Of a DNA stretch of 64,000 nt, positions 1 through 9,121 are shown in pieces. Where the stretch lies: the NCBI RefSeq assembly GCF_014282275.1, contig NZ_VFIA01000012.1, forward strand, positions 62,001 to 126,000. Direction: 5' to 3'. How positions within the stretch are numbered: the first letter of the stretch is position 1; every line of letters begins with the position of its first letter. A model generated the notes under the pieces. The model made no database searches and was not told where the DNA came from. It saw nothing but the letters and a program-made list of their open reading frames with translations. Origin of the DNA: Spirosoma utsteinense (lineage in GTDB: Bacteria; Bacteroidota; Bacteroidia; Cytophagales; Spirosomataceae). A program made the translations under genes and the position numbers.

Positions 1-116
1 CCTGAAGGCGGCTGTTTATTTGGTCCAGTGTCATGAATCAAAGAGGTTGCTTTATTGAGGTAGTCTGTCTACAAGGCATATATATTGTATACCCGTATGC
101 CAGGAGTTCCAGTCAA

Positions 117-3100
117 TCAGGTCGTCTGCGGTACTGGCTGGGATGTATTTGCCTTACGGAAGCGATTCCGGAACCACTCCTGGGCGCGGTCGACGAGGTA
201 GTACATCATCGGAACGAGGTATATGGTCAGCACCATTGAACTGCTCAGGCCGCCAATGAGTACCCAGGCCAGCGAGTTTTTCCACTCGGCTCCCGCCCCG
301 CTGGCAGTGGCAATAGGAATCATTCCGATCACCATGGCAATGGTCGTCATCAGGATGGGGCGTAATCGTTCCTCACCCGCGTGTAGTATGGCTGCTCGAA
401 AATGTACACCGTCTGCTTTTTGCTGATTGGCAAAGTCAACGATCAGAATGGCGTTTTTCACCACCAGCCCAATGAGCATCAGCATGCCCAGCATCGCGAA
501 AATACCGATGTTCGACGACGTCAGAGCCAACGTCAGCAGCGCACCAATAACAGCGACCGGCACCGAGAACAGTACCACAAATGGATACACGAAGCTATCG
601 TAGAGCAAGACCATGATGAAATACACCAGCATCAGACCGGCCAGCATGGCAATACCCAGCGACCCGAAGCCTTCGCTCTGGTTTTTGGCGTCGCCACCCC
701 AGCTTAGCGTCACCCCGGCTGGTAGCGGATGATTGACCAGGTCGGCCTGAATCACGCTGGTGAGCGTACCCGATCCGGTTCCAAGCGTATTGGCCGTTAC
801 CGTCACCGACGAGCGACGATTTTTTCGTTCCAGCAGCGACGGTCCATTGCTTAGCGAGACAGTAGAAAATTCGGCCAGCCGCACCGGGCGATTCGTAGCC
901 GGGCTAAAGAAATTGATGTTCTTCACATCGTCGGGATTCTTCCGGTCGAAGGCATCGAGCATCACCCGGATGTCGTAATCTTCGCCCCCATCGCGGAACT
1001 TGGAGTCGTCGTTTCCGGCAAAGGCATTTTGCAGCGTACCCCCTACCGTAGCGATGTTAATGCCCAGTTTCGCCATTTTCTCGCGGTCGATATCGACCCG
1101 TACTTCCGGATTACCTGACTCTACCGATACGTTTACGTCGTTGGCACCGGGCGTTCTCCGGATTCGGTTGGCCAGTTCTTCAGCCGCGGCCAGATTCTGG
1201 GTTACGTTGTTACCACTCAGGAAAATCTCGATTGGTGCCGAGCCGGAATTGACCATACCGACAACCGAGGAGTTGAATTCGATGGCAGGAAACTGTTCTT
1301 CCAGCTCCTTCCGAACGTCGATCATGTACTGCTCGGTGAGTTTATTGCCGGGACGTTCGCTGGCATCGGCCAGCTGCACCGTTAGCTCCGTCCGGTTGGT
1401 TTCGCCCTGCCCGGTGCTGTTCATACCCGTGCTGGCACCACCCACGTTGGCGAAGATCGTTTCGACTTCCGATTTCTTGCGGAGGTAGTTTTCGATGTTT
1501 CGCGCCATCAGGTTATTTTGCTGAAGAGAAGCACTCTTGTCGAGTTTCATGGTTAGCAGGAACTTACCCTGATCGCCCTGCGCCACGAATTCCGAGCCAA
1601 TAATACCCAGGCCCATGACCCAGCCGGTGAAGGCAAAAATTGTGATCAGAATCCCTGTAAAGGCCAGCTTATGCCCCAGTACCCAGCCCAGACTGCGGTG
1701 GTAACCGCTGGTAATCGCCGTCAGCCCTTTTTCAAACCAGAGCAGAAAGGCCTGGAATGGATTTTTCGGATTCAGCTGTTCCAGGCGGGCCATCTTCGAC
1801 GTCAGCCAGGGCGTGAGCGTGAAACTGACCAGCAAACTGACCATCGTAGCAAAGGCCACCGTGAGCGAGAACTGCCGCAGCAAATCGGCAATGACCGAGT
1901 TTACGAACGTGATCGGCACGAACACGACAACAATCACGAGGGTAATGGCAACAGCCGCGAACCCAATTTCGCTCACGCCGTCGAGGGTAGCCCGCCAGCG
2001 ATCTTTACCCATTTCGAGGTGTCGCTGGATATTTTCGAGTACCACAATGGAGTCATCGACCAGTATCCCGATCACCAGCGAGAGCGCCAGCAGGGTCATC
2101 AGATTGAGCGAATAACCCATCACATACATGAACAGGAAGGCCGAAATCAGCGAAGCCGGTACCGAGATCATGACAATGAACGCATTCCGAAAGCTGTGCA
2201 GAAACAACAGCATCACAATGGCGACTAATCCTACGGCCAGCAGTAGATCGTGGGTTACGGCTTCAACAGATGCCAGCGTGAATACACTGCTGTCGTAGGC
2301 AATGGCAAAATGAACCTTGTCTTTCGCGTTTTCTTTTTCTACTACCGCCAGTTTTTCCTGCACTAATCGGCTTATTTCCACCGCATTCGCATCGGATTGT
2401 TTTTTAATGAACAACCCGATACCGTCCTGTCCATTGAAGCGGCTGATACTGGTGGCTTCGGTCAGTCCATCGGTCACTTTCGCTACGTCACTTATGCGAA
2501 TGGGGCTGCCATTGGTTGGTGATGCAATGACCAGTTTCCGGATGTCGTCCAGTGAACTGAATTTACCCGCCAGCCGGAGGGTCATGTTCTCGCTGGTGCT
2601 TTTCACTTTCCCGGTGGGGAAATCGAGGTTGGCCTGGTTGATAGCCTGCGATACCTGGAGCAGCGACAAGCCATAGTAGTTGAGCTTATCGTCGTCGACG
2701 TTGATACGGATTTCGCGTTTGTCGCCCCCCACCATCGAGATCTCGGCAACGCCTTTGATCTGTTGCAGAACCGGCAGGTACTTATCTTCTACCTCCTGAT
2801 AAAACACTTCGTTGGGTAGTGTCGATGTTGCCAGTAACTGCATGATTGGCTGATCACTGGGTGATATTTTCGACAGCGACGGCTGTTCGGCATCGTCGGG
2901 CAGGTCGCTCACCATTTTATCGATTTCGCGCTGGGCGTCCTGCAAAGCGATATCGATATTCGTTCCGGCTTTGAACTGGACAACGAGTACGGATGCATTT
3001 TCGAACGAGTTGGACTTCACATCGTCCAGGTTGTCCAGTCCCGAAACGGCATCTTCGATCTTTTTACTGATCTCCGTTTCCACTTCCGACGGAGCCGCTC

Positions 3101-3257
3101 CCGGATAAATGGTGGTTATGGTGATAACGGGCGTAGAGAACTCCGGCAGCAACTCATAGCTCAGCGACCGGTAGGAAAACAGGCCCCCGATGGTCAATAT
3201 CGCAAACAACACGATAATGAGTGAGGGGCGTTTTATGATGGTTTCGACAAATTTCAT
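117..3257 (-). CDS. RND efflux permease, AcrB/HAE1 family
   Basis: Inner-membrane proton-driven permease of a tripartite efflux pump. The 1046 residues match the usual family length. The layout is typical: a first membrane helix near residues 12-30, a large periplasmic porter half, a block of helices near 335-545, a second periplasmic half and a final helix block near 875-1030. The fourth-helix segment GILVDDSIVVLENI carries the paired acidic residues of the family proton relay. The start MKFVETIIKRPSL is the normal family N-terminus. It is the last gene of a leftward operon, 12 bases after the membrane-fusion protein. Substrate (drug, bile-like compound or metal) cannot be told from sequence, although HAE1-like rather than CzcA-like features are seen. 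Confidence 0.95.
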   Translation of the reverse strand: MKFVETIIKRPSLIIVLFAILTIGGLFSYRSLSYELLPEFSTPVITITTIYPGAAPSEVETEISKKIEDAVSGLDNLDDVKSNSFENASVLVVQFKAGTNIDIALQDAQREIDKMVSDLPDDAEQPSLSKISPSDQPIMQLLATSTLPNEVFYQEVEDKYLPVLQQIKGVAEISMVGGDKREIRINVDDDKLNYYGLSLLQVSQAINQANLDFPTGKVKSTSENMTLRLAGKFSSLDDIRKLVIASPTNGSPIRISDVAKVTDGLTEATSISRFNGQDGIGLFIKKQSDANAVEISRLVQEKLAVVEKENAKDKVHFAIAYDSSVFTLASVEAVTHDLLLAVGLVAIVMLLFLHSFRNAFIVMISVPASLISAFLFMYVMGYSLNLMTLLALSLVIGILVDDSIVVLENIQRHLEMGKDRWRATLDGVSEIGFAAVAITLVIVVVFVPITFVNSVIADLLRQFSLTVAFATMVSLLVSFTLTPWLTSKMARLEQLNPKNPFQAFLLWFEKGLTAITSGYHRSLGWVLGHKLAFTGILITIFAFTGWVMGLGIIGSEFVAQGDQGKFLLTMKLDKSASLQQNNLMARNIENYLRKKSEVETIFANVGGASTGMNSTGQGETNRTELTVQLADASERPGNKLTEQYMIDVRKELEEQFPAIEFNSSVVGMVNSGSAPIEIFLSGNNVTQNLAAAEELANRIRRTPGANDVNVSVESGNPEVRVDIDREKMAKLGINIATVGGTLQNAFAGNDDSKFRDGGEDYDIRVMLDAFDRKNPDDVKNINFFSPATNRPVRLAEFSTVSLSNGPSLLERKNRRSSVTVTANTLGTGSGTLTSVIQADLVNHPLPAGVTLSWGGDAKNQSEGFGSLGIAMLAGLMLVYFIMVLLYDSFVYPFVVLFSVPVAVIGALLTLALTSSNIGIFAMLGMLMLIGLVVKNAILIVDFANQQKADGVHFRAAILHAGEERLRPILMTTIAMVIGMIPIATASGAGAEWKNSLAWVLIGGLSSSMVLTIYLVPMMYYLVDRAQEWFRNRFRKANTSQPVPQTT

Positions 3258-3269
3258 AGTTGAAGACGA

Positions 3270-4319
3270 TTATTGGGCGATTACCGGTGTACCGTTCTGC
3301 AAGTTGATCTGGCCGCTGGTAACCACCTGATCACCAGCTTTCAGTCCGCGTGTTATCTCGTAATACTCGTTCGTGGTAGCACCAACCCCCACCGATTTAA
3401 GGACGGCTTTCCCCTGCTCGATCACGTACACCTGTGGCTGTTTCTCAGACCCGACAATGGCCTGCCGTGGCACAGACAGCGTTTGTGTTTTCAGGTTGTT
3501 TGTATTGGCGATGGAGCCGTACATACCCGCCCGGAGCCGGTTTTTACCTACGTTCTGAACCGTAATTTCGATGGGGTAATTGTGGGCAGCATCGCCCTGA
3601 GCGGCAATCATAGACACCCGTCCCATAAACCGGGCGTCGGGGTACACTTCGGTTACGATGGGCAACGACTGGCCTACCCGAAATTGATTGATGGCTTTTT
3701 CAGGCACCTGTACAACCAGCTTTAAGGTCGAAATATCGGTCACTTTAGCAATGGGCGCACCAACCGAAACAACAGAGCCTTTCTCAACCATTTTCTCGGT
3801 CACGATACCGGCAAAGGGCGTCGTAACGGTTGTGTTGGCCAGTTGTTTTTGCAGTTGTTTGATCTGCGCCCGGGTAGAGCGAATGCTCAGCTCTGTCCGT
3901 TCCAGATTAATGGCGGGGGTAGCATCGCCTTTTACCAGCGTTTCGTATCGTTTCAGATCGTTCTGATAACCTTCCAGCGTAACCATGAGTCCTTCGATCT
4001 GATAGCGTAGCTGTTCGTCGTCCAGTTTGGCAATCAGGCGACCTGCGCCCACCGTCTGCCCCTCCTCAATGGGCAATGAGACAATCTGCCCACCCGCCTG
4101 CGGCCGGATCTCAATTTCCCGATTGGGAGAAAACGAGCCCAGAAATTCATTCTCCTGCGTCAGTCTCCGCAGTGTAGCAACGGCCGTCCGGACGCCTACT
4201 TTCTGGTCGGGATTGGGCTTGTAAACTTTCGCTTCAACTTCTTTTTTGTTGTTGACCAGTGTCCAGGCCGTCAGACCCAGCGTAGCGACCAGCACAACGG
4301 CGGTGATAATACGTTTCAT
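3270..4319 (-). CDS. Periplasmic membrane-fusion (adaptor) protein of RND pump
   Basis: Adaptor linking the RND permease to the outer-membrane channel across the periplasm. The 349 residues start with a membrane anchor or signal (residues 3-20). A biotinyl-lipoyl half follows near 63-98 (IRPQAGGQIVSLPIEEGQTV), then a short helical hairpin with alternating Gln/Leu residues near 130-170, the second lipoyl half (TTPFAGIVTEKMVEKGSVV), and beta-barrel and membrane-proximal domains. It lies between the permease and the TolC-like gene in one transcription unit. Family assignment is firm; the transported compound is unknown. Confidence 0.93.
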   Translation of the reverse strand: MKRIITAVVLVATLGLTAWTLVNNKKEVEAKVYKPNPDQKVGVRTAVATLRRLTQENEFLGSFSPNREIEIRPQAGGQIVSLPIEEGQTVGAGRLIAKLDDEQLRYQIEGLMVTLEGYQNDLKRYETLVKGDATPAINLERTELSIRSTRAQIKQLQKQLANTTVTTPFAGIVTEKMVEKGSVVSVGAPIAKVTDISTLKLVVQVPEKAINQFRVGQSLPIVTEVYPDARFMGRVSMIAAQGDAAHNYPIEITVQNVGKNRLRAGMYGSIANTNNLKTQTLSVPRQAIVGSEKQPQVYVIEQGKAVLKSVGVGATTNEYYEITRGLKAGDQVVTSGQINLQNGTPVIAQ

Positions 4320-4364
4320 AGCGTTTGTAAAGAGATGGTTGGTTGTATAAAAAGAATGGTTGAT

Positions 4365-5681
4365 CTAGCGGCTGATTAAAGTGCCAGTAGCTTTTTTCCA
4401 GTTCAGCTCGGCGGTGCGGAGGTTGACCAGTGTATTGAGGTAGTTGTTCTGTGCGTCGCGGAGGGAGTTTTCGGCCTGTACTACGTCGGTGATATCGACC
4501 GTGCCTTCCTTGAATTGAAGTTGCGTTTGGGTGTACACCTTTCCGGCAAGTTCCACCTGCCCCTGGTTGGTTGTGAGGTTCGTTTGCTCCACCAGAAACT
4601 TGTTGCGGGCATTGGCAATATCCAGCGAAATTGATTCACGGACCTGCCGGGTCTGCACATCCAGTTTCTGTTCATCGATGCGTTTCTGACCGAGTCTGGC
4701 TTTCCGGGCGAGGCCATCGAAGACGCTCCAGTTCAATTGAAGGCCAAGCCAGTAGCCCGGCACATTTTTGATATAGGCATTGTCGCCACCCGTGGCATAC
4801 ACGGTGCTGTTCGCTACACCATAAGCCGAAACAGTTGGGGTGAAGCCTGCTTTAATATTCCGTTGTTCCAGCCCGTTGAGGTTCTTTTGCTGATCGAGCA
4901 GTTGCAGGTCTGTTCGGTTGATGGTGTATTCATTGGCGGGGGTCACCGGTACCGACTCGTCAATGGCCGTCCTAACCCGCAGTGAATCCGTCTGGGTCAT
5001 GCCGGTCAGGAATTTCAGCGTGTTCAGCAACTCATTATAGGTCGCCTGTAGGGATTCTATGTGGGTCTGCGAGGCTGTTTTGCTGAGTTGCAGCCGGTCA
5101 ACATCTATCCCTTTTGCCAGCTTGTTCTGCCGAAGCAGATCCGTAATCTTAATGAGCCGGTCGGTGGCGGTCATGTTCGTTTGCAGAAATGAAATCTGCT
5201 GGGCAACTGCCTGAAGGTTGTAGTACGTTGCCGACACCGTGTAAGCAACATCCTCTTTTGTTTTCTGCGTTTGCAACTGCGACAGGTCCCGACTGACTTT
5301 GGCCGCTTTTGTGGCAATCAGCAGGGACTGGTTGAAGAGTGGTTGCGTTGCCTGAAGGGACGTTGACAGGTTATAGGGAAGTCCAAAAGCCAGTACCGAA
5401 TAAGATCCTTCAGGACCGCCAAAGGCAGAGGCAGGTACTACCTGTCCAGGAATTTTCAGGTACCGGCGGTAATCGCCGGCCAGATTTACCTGCGGGCGGC
5501 CGCTGGCCTTTACTTCGGCTATTTGTGCCTCAGTCTTCAGTTCATCCAGACGAGCTGCCTGAACGCTGTAGTTACCAGATAAAGCCTTGGTAACCAACTG
5601 ATCAAGTGTTGCATCCTGTGCGCTGGCAACCGAACCTGCCAGCAAAGGAATAGTTAAGAGATACCGTAAAAGCGTTTTCAT
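4365..5681 (-). CDS. TolC-like outer-membrane efflux channel
   Basis: Outer-membrane channel component of the tripartite pump and first gene of the operon. From the chosen ATG the protein has 438 residues and begins with a cleavable signal (MKTLLRYLLTIPLLAGSVASAQ), which is why this start is preferred to an ATG ten codons upstream. Two repeated outer-membrane efflux domains follow, each with long amphipathic helices (for example KTKEDVAYTVSATYYNLQAV and QVELAGKVYTQTQLQFKEG). The region upstream contains a palindrome like the one in front of the neighbouring TetR gene, so expression is probably controlled by that repressor. Confidence 0.93.
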   Translation of the reverse strand: MKTLLRYLLTIPLLAGSVASAQDATLDQLVTKALSGNYSVQAARLDELKTEAQIAEVKASGRPQVNLAGDYRRYLKIPGQVVPASAFGGPEGSYSVLAFGLPYNLSTSLQATQPLFNQSLLIATKAAKVSRDLSQLQTQKTKEDVAYTVSATYYNLQAVAQQISFLQTNMTATDRLIKITDLLRQNKLAKGIDVDRLQLSKTASQTHIESLQATYNELLNTLKFLTGMTQTDSLRVRTAIDESVPVTPANEYTINRTDLQLLDQQKNLNGLEQRNIKAGFTPTVSAYGVANSTVYATGGDNAYIKNVPGYWLGLQLNWSVFDGLARKARLGQKRIDEQKLDVQTRQVRESISLDIANARNKFLVEQTNLTTNQGQVELAGKVYTQTQLQFKEGTVDITDVVQAENSLRDAQNNYLNTLVNLRTAELNWKKATGTLISR

Positions 5682-5727
5682 ACGAAGCAATGGAAGGTTT
5701 GTTTTAAACAATGCAAATAATAATTCG

Positions 5728-5747
5728 TTTTAAATATTTGTTTAAAA
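5728..5747. promoter_or_regulatory. Putative TetR operator upstream of efflux operon
   Basis: An inverted repeat with 8-base arms and a 4-base spacer, TTTTAAAT-ATTT-GTTTAAAA, with one arm mismatch. The same layout and arm sequence occur, without mismatch, in front of the TetR-family gene at 6456-6475. A further half-site (GTTTTAAAC) lies at 5701-5709. It sits about 47 bases before the TolC-like start, where repressor binding would block transcription. Binding is inferred from the matching palindromes only. Confidence 0.55.
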
Positions 5748-5764
5748 TGTGGACAAAAAAAAGG

Positions 5765-6400
5765 TCAAGCCTTTTCAAATTCAAATAAGAACGACGTGAT
5801 CATTTCAACAACCAGTTCCTGGTGTTTATCAACGAAGGCATCAAAATCGGCTTCGCTCATGTGCCACATCTTCATGTGCATGGCTTTACCGATGAACACG
5901 AACTGAACGTTAGCCACCATCATCGGCATAAGATGAATAGCACTGATCGGCCGAATATCACCCCGTTTCACAGCTTCCTGAATCTGCTGCTCAAACATGG
6001 AATGATGAATCTGCTTCATGCCACCCAGCACATTCACCATCCGATCCGGGTTCCGGTGAATTTCGGTCATAATGAATAGCGACAGAGAAGGATTCTCTTT
6101 CATTAACCGAAAATCATGGGCGATTATCTCCGCAATCTTTTCGCGCAGTGTGATCGACTTGTTCATGATATCGATCATACCCTTGAAAAACAATTCACAC
6201 ATCTCTTCGAAGATGTTGATGAACAGTTTCTCTTTACTACGGAAGTAGTAGTTGGTTAAGGCTATATTGATACCGGCTGCTTCGGCAATGTCTCTTGACG
6301 TAGCTCCATCGAACCCCTTCTCCAGGAATACCCGCTTAGCGGCTTCCCGGATGCGCTCTTCTGTAGACTTTGATGAGAAACATTCCATTTTTCTTTTCAT
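5765..6400 (-). CDS. TetR/AcrR-family transcriptional regulator
   Basis: One-component DNA-binding repressor, 211 residues, normal for the family. The N-terminal helix-turn-helix spans about residues 14-60 (TEERIREAAKRVFLEKGFDG, then SRDIAEAAGI and TNYYFRSKEKLF), the classical TetR signature. The C-terminal part is an all-helical ligand-binding and dimerisation domain rich in Met and His, with no family I can name. It lies directly upstream of the efflux operon on the same strand, with palindromes in front of both. It is therefore likely an autoregulated repressor of the pump, induced by a pump substrate. Confidence 0.92.
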   Translation of the reverse strand: MKRKMECFSSKSTEERIREAAKRVFLEKGFDGATSRDIAEAAGINIALTNYYFRSKEKLFINIFEEMCELFFKGMIDIMNKSITLREKIAEIIAHDFRLMKENPSLSLFIMTEIHRNPDRMVNVLGGMKQIHHSMFEQQIQEAVKRGDIRPISAIHLMPMMVANVQFVFIGKAMHMKMWHMSEADFDAFVDKHQELVVEMITSFLFEFEKA

Positions 6401-6408
6401 TTACTGCT

Positions 6409-6440
6409 CAAAAGTAGGGTGTTAATAAATAACAAACAAA
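6409..6440 (-). promoter_or_regulatory. Bacteroidota-type promoter of tetR gene
   Basis: On the minus strand, TACTTTTG (6409-6416) matches the Bacteroidota -7 consensus TAnnTTTG. TTTG copies lie 16 and 20 bases upstream (6433-6436 and 6437-6440), the second at normal -33 spacing. It ends only nine bases before the ATG, so the leader would be very short or absent. Confidence 0.55.
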
Positions 6441-6455
6441 AGAATCAAATGTTTT

Positions 6456-6475
6456 TTTTAAACAAACGTTTAAAA
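6456..6475. promoter_or_regulatory. Putative TetR operator upstream of tetR gene
   Basis: Perfect 8-base inverted repeat with a 4-base spacer, TTTTAAAC-AAAC-GTTTAAAA, just upstream of the promoter elements of the tetR gene. It is the same palindrome type as at 5728-5747 in front of the efflux operon, consistent with autoregulation. Functional role is inferred. Confidence 0.6.
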
Positions 6476-6771
6476 CATACAATAATGATACGTTTCATTG
6501 AAAAGATTTAAACAGGTCATGATTCCGAACAGATCGGTTTAGGTGCCTTCTGACAGAAGTGGTGAGAGGTACGTAGCGCCAAGCAGAAAGAGTTTAGTGA
6601 AGCCATATAGAACTGATAAGGCTGCAGATATTCTCCTTGTATGTCCTGCATAACGCGAAAAACCCTCCGCCTGGTAACTGTCACTAGTTAGGCGACATGT
6701 CACTAAAGCAGAAGGCTTATGGCCCCATCGAATCCGGGGACAAGTTATAATGCTGGCAATGTGTGTTTATT
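6476..6771. other. Intergenic region without recognised gene
   Basis: No coding region is visible on either strand. The only structure noted is a direct repeat GTCACTA at 6680-6686 and 6699-6705, the first copy inside a small inverted repeat (TAACT ... AGTTA). No convincing terminator is seen after the receiver gene that ends at 6772. Confidence 0.4.
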
Positions 6772-7179
6772 TTAATTGAAACACATATAACGAAGCGCGC
6801 TCATCGAGTTAGCCAACTGGCGGTAATTAGCCGATTTTACCACAAAGGCATTACTACCAAGGTCGTGGCACCGATTAACCTCACTATCGCTTTCAGATAA
6901 GGTTCGCACAACGACAGGAATGGACCACCAATCGCTATTTTTCTTCAGCAACTGCAACACCTCATACCCATTCAAGACGGGCATGTGAAGGTCGAGTAAG
7001 ATCAGATCAGGAAGACGCCCATCCAGTTGATGCGTTAACTGAGTGAACAACTCAGCTCCATTATTGAAACATTTTAGCCTACAATCCTGGTGGTATCGGC
7101 TGAAAATTGTTTGTAGCAGGCAATGCTCGTCCTCGTCGTCATCAACTACGTAAATCAAGGATTCACTTGAATTGATCAT
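6772..7179 (-). CDS. Stand-alone response-regulator receiver protein
   Basis: Single-domain CheY-like phospho-acceptor, 135 residues with no output domain. The acidic pocket is present (D13, D14), the phosphorylation site is Asp63 in LLDLHMP, the switch threonine is T93 and the conserved lysine is K115. All residues needed for phosphotransfer are there. The type resembles Rcp1-like receivers that work with phytochrome-type or hybrid kinases (family knowledge). No histidine kinase lies nearby, so its partner is elsewhere. It is monocistronic, with a -7 element TAGTTTTG about 40 bases upstream. Confidence 0.9.
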   Translation of the reverse strand: MINSSESLIYVVDDDEDEHCLLQTIFSRYHQDCRLKCFNNGAELFTQLTHQLDGRLPDLILLDLHMPVLNGYEVLQLLKKNSDWWSIPVVVRTLSESDSEVNRCHDLGSNAFVVKSANYRQLANSMSALRYMCFN

Positions 7180-7216
7180 AAACTGTGGTTTAGTTATGTT
7201 TGAGTGTTCGAAATTA

Positions 7217-7224
7217 CAAAACTA
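7217..7224 (-). promoter_or_regulatory. Candidate -7 element of receiver gene
   Basis: Minus-strand TAGTTTTG matches TAnnTTTG exactly and lies about 40 bases before the ATG. No clear -33 TTTG is found at the usual distance. The rest of the 7180-7498 gap is AT-rich and contains no gene I can support. Confidence 0.4.
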
Positions 7225-7498
7225 TAGGATATATATACTTAGTATTATAAATAGAATGACATTTAAACGTCATTAAATTCTACCACTGTTTAGACCCACC
7301 CGCCTAACTGCCTGATGATCTGGCATTTTTTACTCATCTCGCCTGTTTTCAAACGGTGATTATCTTTCACGTACCCCGTAACAGGAACAACGCTTTCTTT
7401 TATCGATACCGTTTGCGCTATTACTGTAGTTAAAGTAGTACATTGTTCATCCATTTGGGACGAGGTCACGGTTCAGAAATTATTATTCCCGGCTTATA

Positions 7499-8326
7499 AT
7501 GTCGCTTTACATTACTTCTTTGAATTCAGGCAGCAACGGCAACTGCTACTATGTTGGCAATGAGCATGATGCTGTTCTAATTGACGCCGGCATATCCTGC
7601 CGCGAAACTGAAAAACGAATGCAGCGGCTGGCGCTAACGATGCAGAAGGTGCGGGCCATTTTTGTGTCTCATGAACATAGTGATCACATACGAGGCATTG
7701 CACAATTGGCAAAAAAATACCAATTACCCGTATTTGGAACCCCATCTACGCTGCAACAGGCCAGATTGTCACCCAACTTATTTCCTATCTATCCTTTACG
7801 GGCTTACGAACCTATCCAGATCGGCGAACTTTCGATCACTGCGTTTCCTAAGTTTCATGACGCCATTGACCCCCATAGCTTCATGATTACCTACCAGGAC
7901 ACAAATGTGGGCGTGTTCACCGATATTGGCGCGCCCTGCGAACACCTGATTCATCACTTCCGTCAGTGCCATGCGGTGTTTCTGGAGGCTAACTACGATG
8001 AACAGCTTCTGGAGCGAGGCTCCTACCCATCCTTTCTCAAGCACCGCATTCGGGGTGGAAAAGGCCATTTGTCGAACCAGCAGGCGCTGGATCTGTTTAA
8101 GGCACACAAACCTTCATATATGAGCCATTTGTTGCTCTCTCACCTGTCTAGAGATAATAACAGTCCCCAGCTGGCCATCGACCTGTTCATGCCTCATCGG
8201 GAAACAACCGAAATCATGGTTGCCTCCCGCTTTGAAGAAACACCGGTTTTCACCATCTGCGCCCCGTCAACAACGTACGCAACCGATGTGACTGACCTGG
8301 AAGCTTATTCGTTACCAGCGGCTTAG
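7499..8326 (+). CDS. MBL-fold metallo-hydrolase, YycJ/WalJ-like
   Basis: Metallo-beta-lactamase-fold hydrolase of 275 residues. The N-terminus MSLYITSLNSGSNGNCYYVG and the metal motif H58-E-H60-S-D62-H63 are those of the YycJ (VicX/WalJ) branch, often regarded as nucleic-acid-processing or exonuclease-like hydrolases. Further ligands are in the HDAIDP and FLEANYD segments, and the late HLSNQQALDL and LLLSHLSRDNN stretches contain the C-terminal histidines. It has no signal peptide, so it is cytoplasmic. It converges on the next gene with only four bases between stops. Confidence 0.9.
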   Translation: MSLYITSLNSGSNGNCYYVGNEHDAVLIDAGISCRETEKRMQRLALTMQKVRAIFVSHEHSDHIRGIAQLAKKYQLPVFGTPSTLQQARLSPNLFPIYPLRAYEPIQIGELSITAFPKFHDAIDPHSFMITYQDTNVGVFTDIGAPCEHLIHHFRQCHAVFLEANYDEQLLERGSYPSFLKHRIRGGKGHLSNQQALDLFKAHKPSYMSHLLLSHLSRDNNSPQLAIDLFMPHRETTEIMVASRFEETPVFTICAPSTTYATDVTDLEAYSLPAA

Positions 8327-8330
8327 GAAG

Positions 8331-8735
8331 TTACTTTGAAGCAGGTTCAGTCTTCGGCCGCAGCGTACCCCTGGCTATTGGTTCCGGCTTCGACTTGGGG
8401 GTAATGAATCGTAACAGGGTAGCTGTCGGATAGGAAGCCTTGGGAGCCTGCGTAATCAGTAGCTGGTAAGACCGCGTTCCAATGATCAGGTTGTAATACG
8501 TAATGGCTGGACCTGACTCCAGGGGTAATCCCCAGTTGGCCACCGGCTCTTTGGTTAACAAGTCAATATCCTCGGTCGACAGGGCAGCATAGGCTGTGTC
8601 GGGCAAAAAGCGTTTGTCCGTTATACTTTCAACGGTTGTGACAATAGCCGATGAAGAGGTTGAGACCGGTTTCGTTTGAGCGGTAGCCGATACGCCCATC
8701 AGCCACAGCGCTATAAGCAGGATTGAATGTTTCAT
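8331..8735 (-). CDS. Secreted protein of unknown function
   Basis: A 134-residue protein with a clear signal peptide (residues 1-19, MKHSILLIALWLMGVSATAQ). The mature part is Ser/Thr-rich, then contains DTAYAALSTEDIDLLTKEPV and a beta-rich stretch ending in a basic tail. No family recognised. It is single, converges with the YycJ-like gene and has no obvious functional partner. Confidence 0.7.
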   Translation of the reverse strand: MKHSILLIALWLMGVSATAQTKPVSTSSSAIVTTVESITDKRFLPDTAYAALSTEDIDLLTKEPVANWGLPLESGPAITYYNLIIGTRSYQLLITQAPKASYPTATLLRFITPKSKPEPIARGTLRPKTEPASK

Positions 8736-9043
8736 AGTATTGTATAAAATCGATTTTGGGAAAAGATGTTTTCACCCTGAAACCGGGTAGTGAGCAGCAG
8801 GCAACGCCCGTTTTCCCTGATTCACGTATAGTTCATAAACCAGACTGCCCGTGGTTTCGCCTTAGAAATAGAGCCACCGGGGATAAATCGACCACATAGC
8901 TACGATCCGGGCTATTTCGGATCGGCTTTCTTTTTACCCTCACCACACCAGTCCTCATTAAATAGGAAGATAGAGGCAAACAATACCAGGCTATTGAAAA
9001 TGAATGGCTGGCAGAATAAAACAGCAGCCTCTGGATTTGTCGG

Positions 9044-9113
9044 CGCACTATATTTTTATACACAGAAGGCCCGCCAGTACTGGCGGGCCTTCTGTGTATA
9101 AAAATATAGTGCG
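9044..9113. terminator. 70-bp perfect palindrome after trigger factor gene
   Basis: A perfect inverted repeat of 35-base arms with no spacer, centred between 9078 and 9079. The inner part is GC-rich (AAGGCCCGCCAGT and its complement) and the outer part AT-rich (TATTTTTATA), so the RNA hairpin would be followed by U-rich sequence in either direction. It begins nine bases after the stop of the leftward trigger factor gene, and I read it as its terminator. The arms are far longer than a terminator needs. The rest of the 8736-9043 gap contains no gene I can support. Confidence 0.75.
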
Positions 9114-9121
9114 GTTAAACC

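Noticed and set aside
402-707. Plus-strand open frames inside the RND gene, including 1671-2228
   Set aside because: They are antisense shadows of the efflux permease coding sequence and contain no family motif.
8833-9063. Open frame of 76 codons on the minus strand before the large palindrome
   Set aside because: It overlaps the palindrome, has no protein-like composition or known motif and lies in a non-coding gap.
9044-9113. Large palindrome as an attachment site or IS end
   Set aside because: No transposase or integrase gene is nearby and no direct repeat flanks it.
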